From: Chloroflexota bacterium
GTDB lineage: Bacteria; Chloroflexota; Dehalococcoidia; FW602-bin16
Direction: 5' to 3'
Length of the DNA stretch: 45,275 nucleotides
NCBI GenBank assembly: GCA_004297765.1
Contig: SCTZ01000141.1
Span: forward strand, 1 to 45,275
Made by a program: the position numbers and the translations under genes. Positions 44,036 through 45,275 of this stretch are shown piece by piece. The notes below the pieces were generated by a model, which worked only from the letters and a program-made list of their open reading frames with translations, did no database searches and had not been told where the DNA came from. The first letter of the stretch is position 1; each line of letters starts with the position of its first letter.

Positions 44036-45076
44036 CTATGCGACCACCTCCACCCCAGAGCCGACCACGACCTCGCCTACGACCCAGCAGGGTTGCTCGC
44101 GGTCGCGGCAAAGCTGGATGAACCGATCCACCTTGTCCGGATGTAGTGCAATTAGCAGTCCACCTGACGTCTGGGGATCGAACAGGATCTCGTGTAGCTG
44201 CGTGGGTACCGCGGGGTCAAGACGCAGCCGAGGTTGCACGAACCTCTTGTTGCGCACTGCGCCGCCTGGCACCAGATCGTCGGCCGCGTAGTCCAGCGCT
44301 CCTGGCAGCAGGGGCAGCTCCGATGCCCAGAAGCGGAGCGATACATCGCTGGCCTCCGCCATCTCGCCGGCGTGGCCCAGAAGTCCGAATCCCGTAACGT
44401 CGGTGCAGGCGGAGATCCCTACCTCTTGCGCCAGCTCGCTGGCGACCTTGTTCAAGCGCAGCATGGTGTTCACGGCTACCTCGATGTGCTCCGGGAGTGC
44501 CACACCAGCTTTGAGCGCGGTCGTCACCAGTCCCGAGCCCAACGGCTTGGTCAGTATTAGTCGATCGCCTGGCCTTCCCCCGGCTTTCGTGAGAATCTTG
44601 TCCGGGTGGATGATTCCGGTGACGGCCAAGCCGTATTTCGGCTCGGGGTCGGTGACAGTGTGACCGCCCGCTATCACAGCCCCGGCCTCCGCTACCTTGT
44701 CCGCTCCACCCTGGAAGATGGCTGTGAGACCTTCCAAGGGAAGTCCGGAGGGATAGGCCGCGATATTTAGAGCCATAAGGACTGTGCCACCCATAGCGTA
44801 GACGTCGCTGAGCGAATTGGCGGCGGCAATGGCGCCATACGTGTACGGATCGTCTACCACAGGAGGGAAGAAATCTACTGTGTGGATGATCGCCTGGGTC
44901 GCGTTGATACGATAGATGGCCGCATCATCTCCCGGTCCCAGTCCCACCAGGAGATCGGGATGGCGAAAAGCGGCCAGAGGCCGCAGCACCGCTTGCAGGT
45001 CCGCCGGACCCATTTTTGCCGCTCAGCCGGCGCAGGAGGCAAGCGAGGTTAGACGTATCTTCTCGCGCTGATCCAT
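44036..45076 (-). CDS. selD: Selenide, water dikinase, itself selenocysteine-containing
   Basis: 346-aa enzyme making selenophosphate from selenide and ATP, the selenium donor for Sec-tRNA. The start is ATG 45076 (GAGGAAG upstream). The frame reads T-S-L-A-S-C15-A-G-U18-A-A-K, with an in-frame TGA at 45023-45025. This is the family's active-site position (normally Cys or Sec, followed by a catalytic Lys). Downstream are G-D-D-A-A-I-Y, A-A-N-S-L-S-D-V-Y-A-M-G-G and L-F-D-P-Q-T-S-G-G-L-L. A conventional caller would start at ATG 45013 and lose the active site. A hairpin after the UGA matches a SECIS. Confidence 0.95.
44997..45011 (-). promoter_or_regulatory. Bacterial SECIS element of selD
   Basis: On the minus strand GGGTCC pairs with GGACCT (six pairs, one G-T wobble) around a three-base loop GGC. 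The loop begins 18 bases after the UGA. Short stem, G at the first loop positions and this distance fit bacterial SECIS elements closely. Confidence 0.85.
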
Positions 45077-45152
45077 ATTCTTCCTCGTGGGCACTGGTTC
45101 GACGCGCCACCGCGAGTTCGATGGGAAAGCTGCGCCACGCGCCCGCACACCA

Positions 45153-45181
45153 AGTGTAACATCGGTTACTTCCACCCGCAA
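45153..45181 (-). promoter_or_regulatory. Possible promoter of selD
   Basis: On the minus strand TTGCGG (45181-45176) and TACACT (45158-45153) are separated by 17 bp, with TG two bases before the -10 box (extended -10). Expected start near 45146, ~70 bases before the ATG. Both boxes are imperfect. Confidence 0.35.
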
Positions 45182-45220
45182 TAATAGGTGGTTCATCCAC
45201 CAAGTCCTTTGCGCTTGCGT

Positions 45221-45275
45221 AGTGGCGGACGGCTCTGTCCGCCAGGGGTGGGGGGCGCGCCCTCCCCCACCCCTG
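45221..45275. repeat. Left part of a GC-rich repeat related to 28835-29010
   Basis: AGTGGCGGACGGCTCTGTCCGCCA (start at 45221) resembles the left arm of the 176-bp element, and a palindrome CAGGGGTGGGGG...CCCCCACCCCTG follows at 45243-45275. The window ends inside it. Confidence 0.45.

Noticed and set aside
44036..45013. selD starting at ATG 45013
   Set aside because: This would remove the active site and has no ribosome binding site; the frame continues upstream through UGA to ATG 45076 with a good site.
45085..45125. tRNA-like GGTTCGA motif upstream of selD (possible selC)
   Set aside because: Neighbouring bases do not pair into T, anticodon or acceptor stems; no tRNA-Sec fold could be built.

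Overview
The window looks like a stretch of chromosome from a GC-rich bacterium, most probably a member of the Chloroflexota. I infer this from the gene order (RodZ-like, RimO, CinA-type amidohydrolase), an archaeal-type fructose-bisphosphate aldolase/phosphatase, a selenide water dikinase of the S-C-A-G-U-A-A-K type, the archease/RtcB pair and many short hairpin-rich intergenic repeats. No rRNA, tRNA, phage, complete insertion sequence or CRISPR array was seen. Most genes are housekeeping genes, but the right-hand 6 kb carries a selenocysteine (Sec) signature that ordinary gene calling would miss.

Layout. 1-8 kb: end of a surface-type protein, alpha-glucan phosphorylase, queA plus an ABC exporter, and ribosomal protein L25. 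8-12 kb: mnmG-rlmN (tRNA and rRNA modification) and a VapBC-type toxin-antitoxin pair. 12-20 kb: a Wzz-like membrane protein, folC, a HesB-like protein, fabF with a clear promoter, a decayed toxin-antitoxin locus, and lon with a histidine phosphatase. 20-26.5 kb: an LCP cell-wall ligase and a RodZ-like protein fired from back-to-back promoters, then rimO, pncC, archease and rtcB in one tight operon. 26.5-30 kb: a small membrane protein, an ECF sigma factor with its zinc-finger anti-sigma factor, and FBP aldolase/phosphatase. 31-39.5 kb (minus strand): acs, a CoA-transferase/GNAT fusion and an ICMT-like methyltransferase; then gatC, two small overlapping genes of unknown function, gatA and an aminotransferase. 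39.6-45.3 kb: a response regulator, a DCC-family redox protein, a GH18 lipoprotein, an RlpA/LysM wall protein broken by one UGA, and selD.

The most striking observation is the DCC-family (DUF393) gene at 40092-40481. It has two in-frame UGA codons, and they fall exactly on the two cysteines of the D-x-x-C-x-x-C active site, giving D-G-W-U-G-F-U. The other 127 codons are open, and a SECIS-like hairpin follows at the expected distance. About 4 kb away, selD itself reads through an in-frame UGA (motif C-A-G-U) with a textbook SECIS hairpin. Together these point to a U-x-x-U selenoprotein cotranscribed with a single-domain response regulator.

The window is also rich in non-autonomous mobile or hairpin repeats. 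One 162-bp MITE has perfect 18-bp terminal inverted repeats and a 10-bp target duplication that includes the stop codon of the GH18 gene. Other intergenic families recur at two or more sites.
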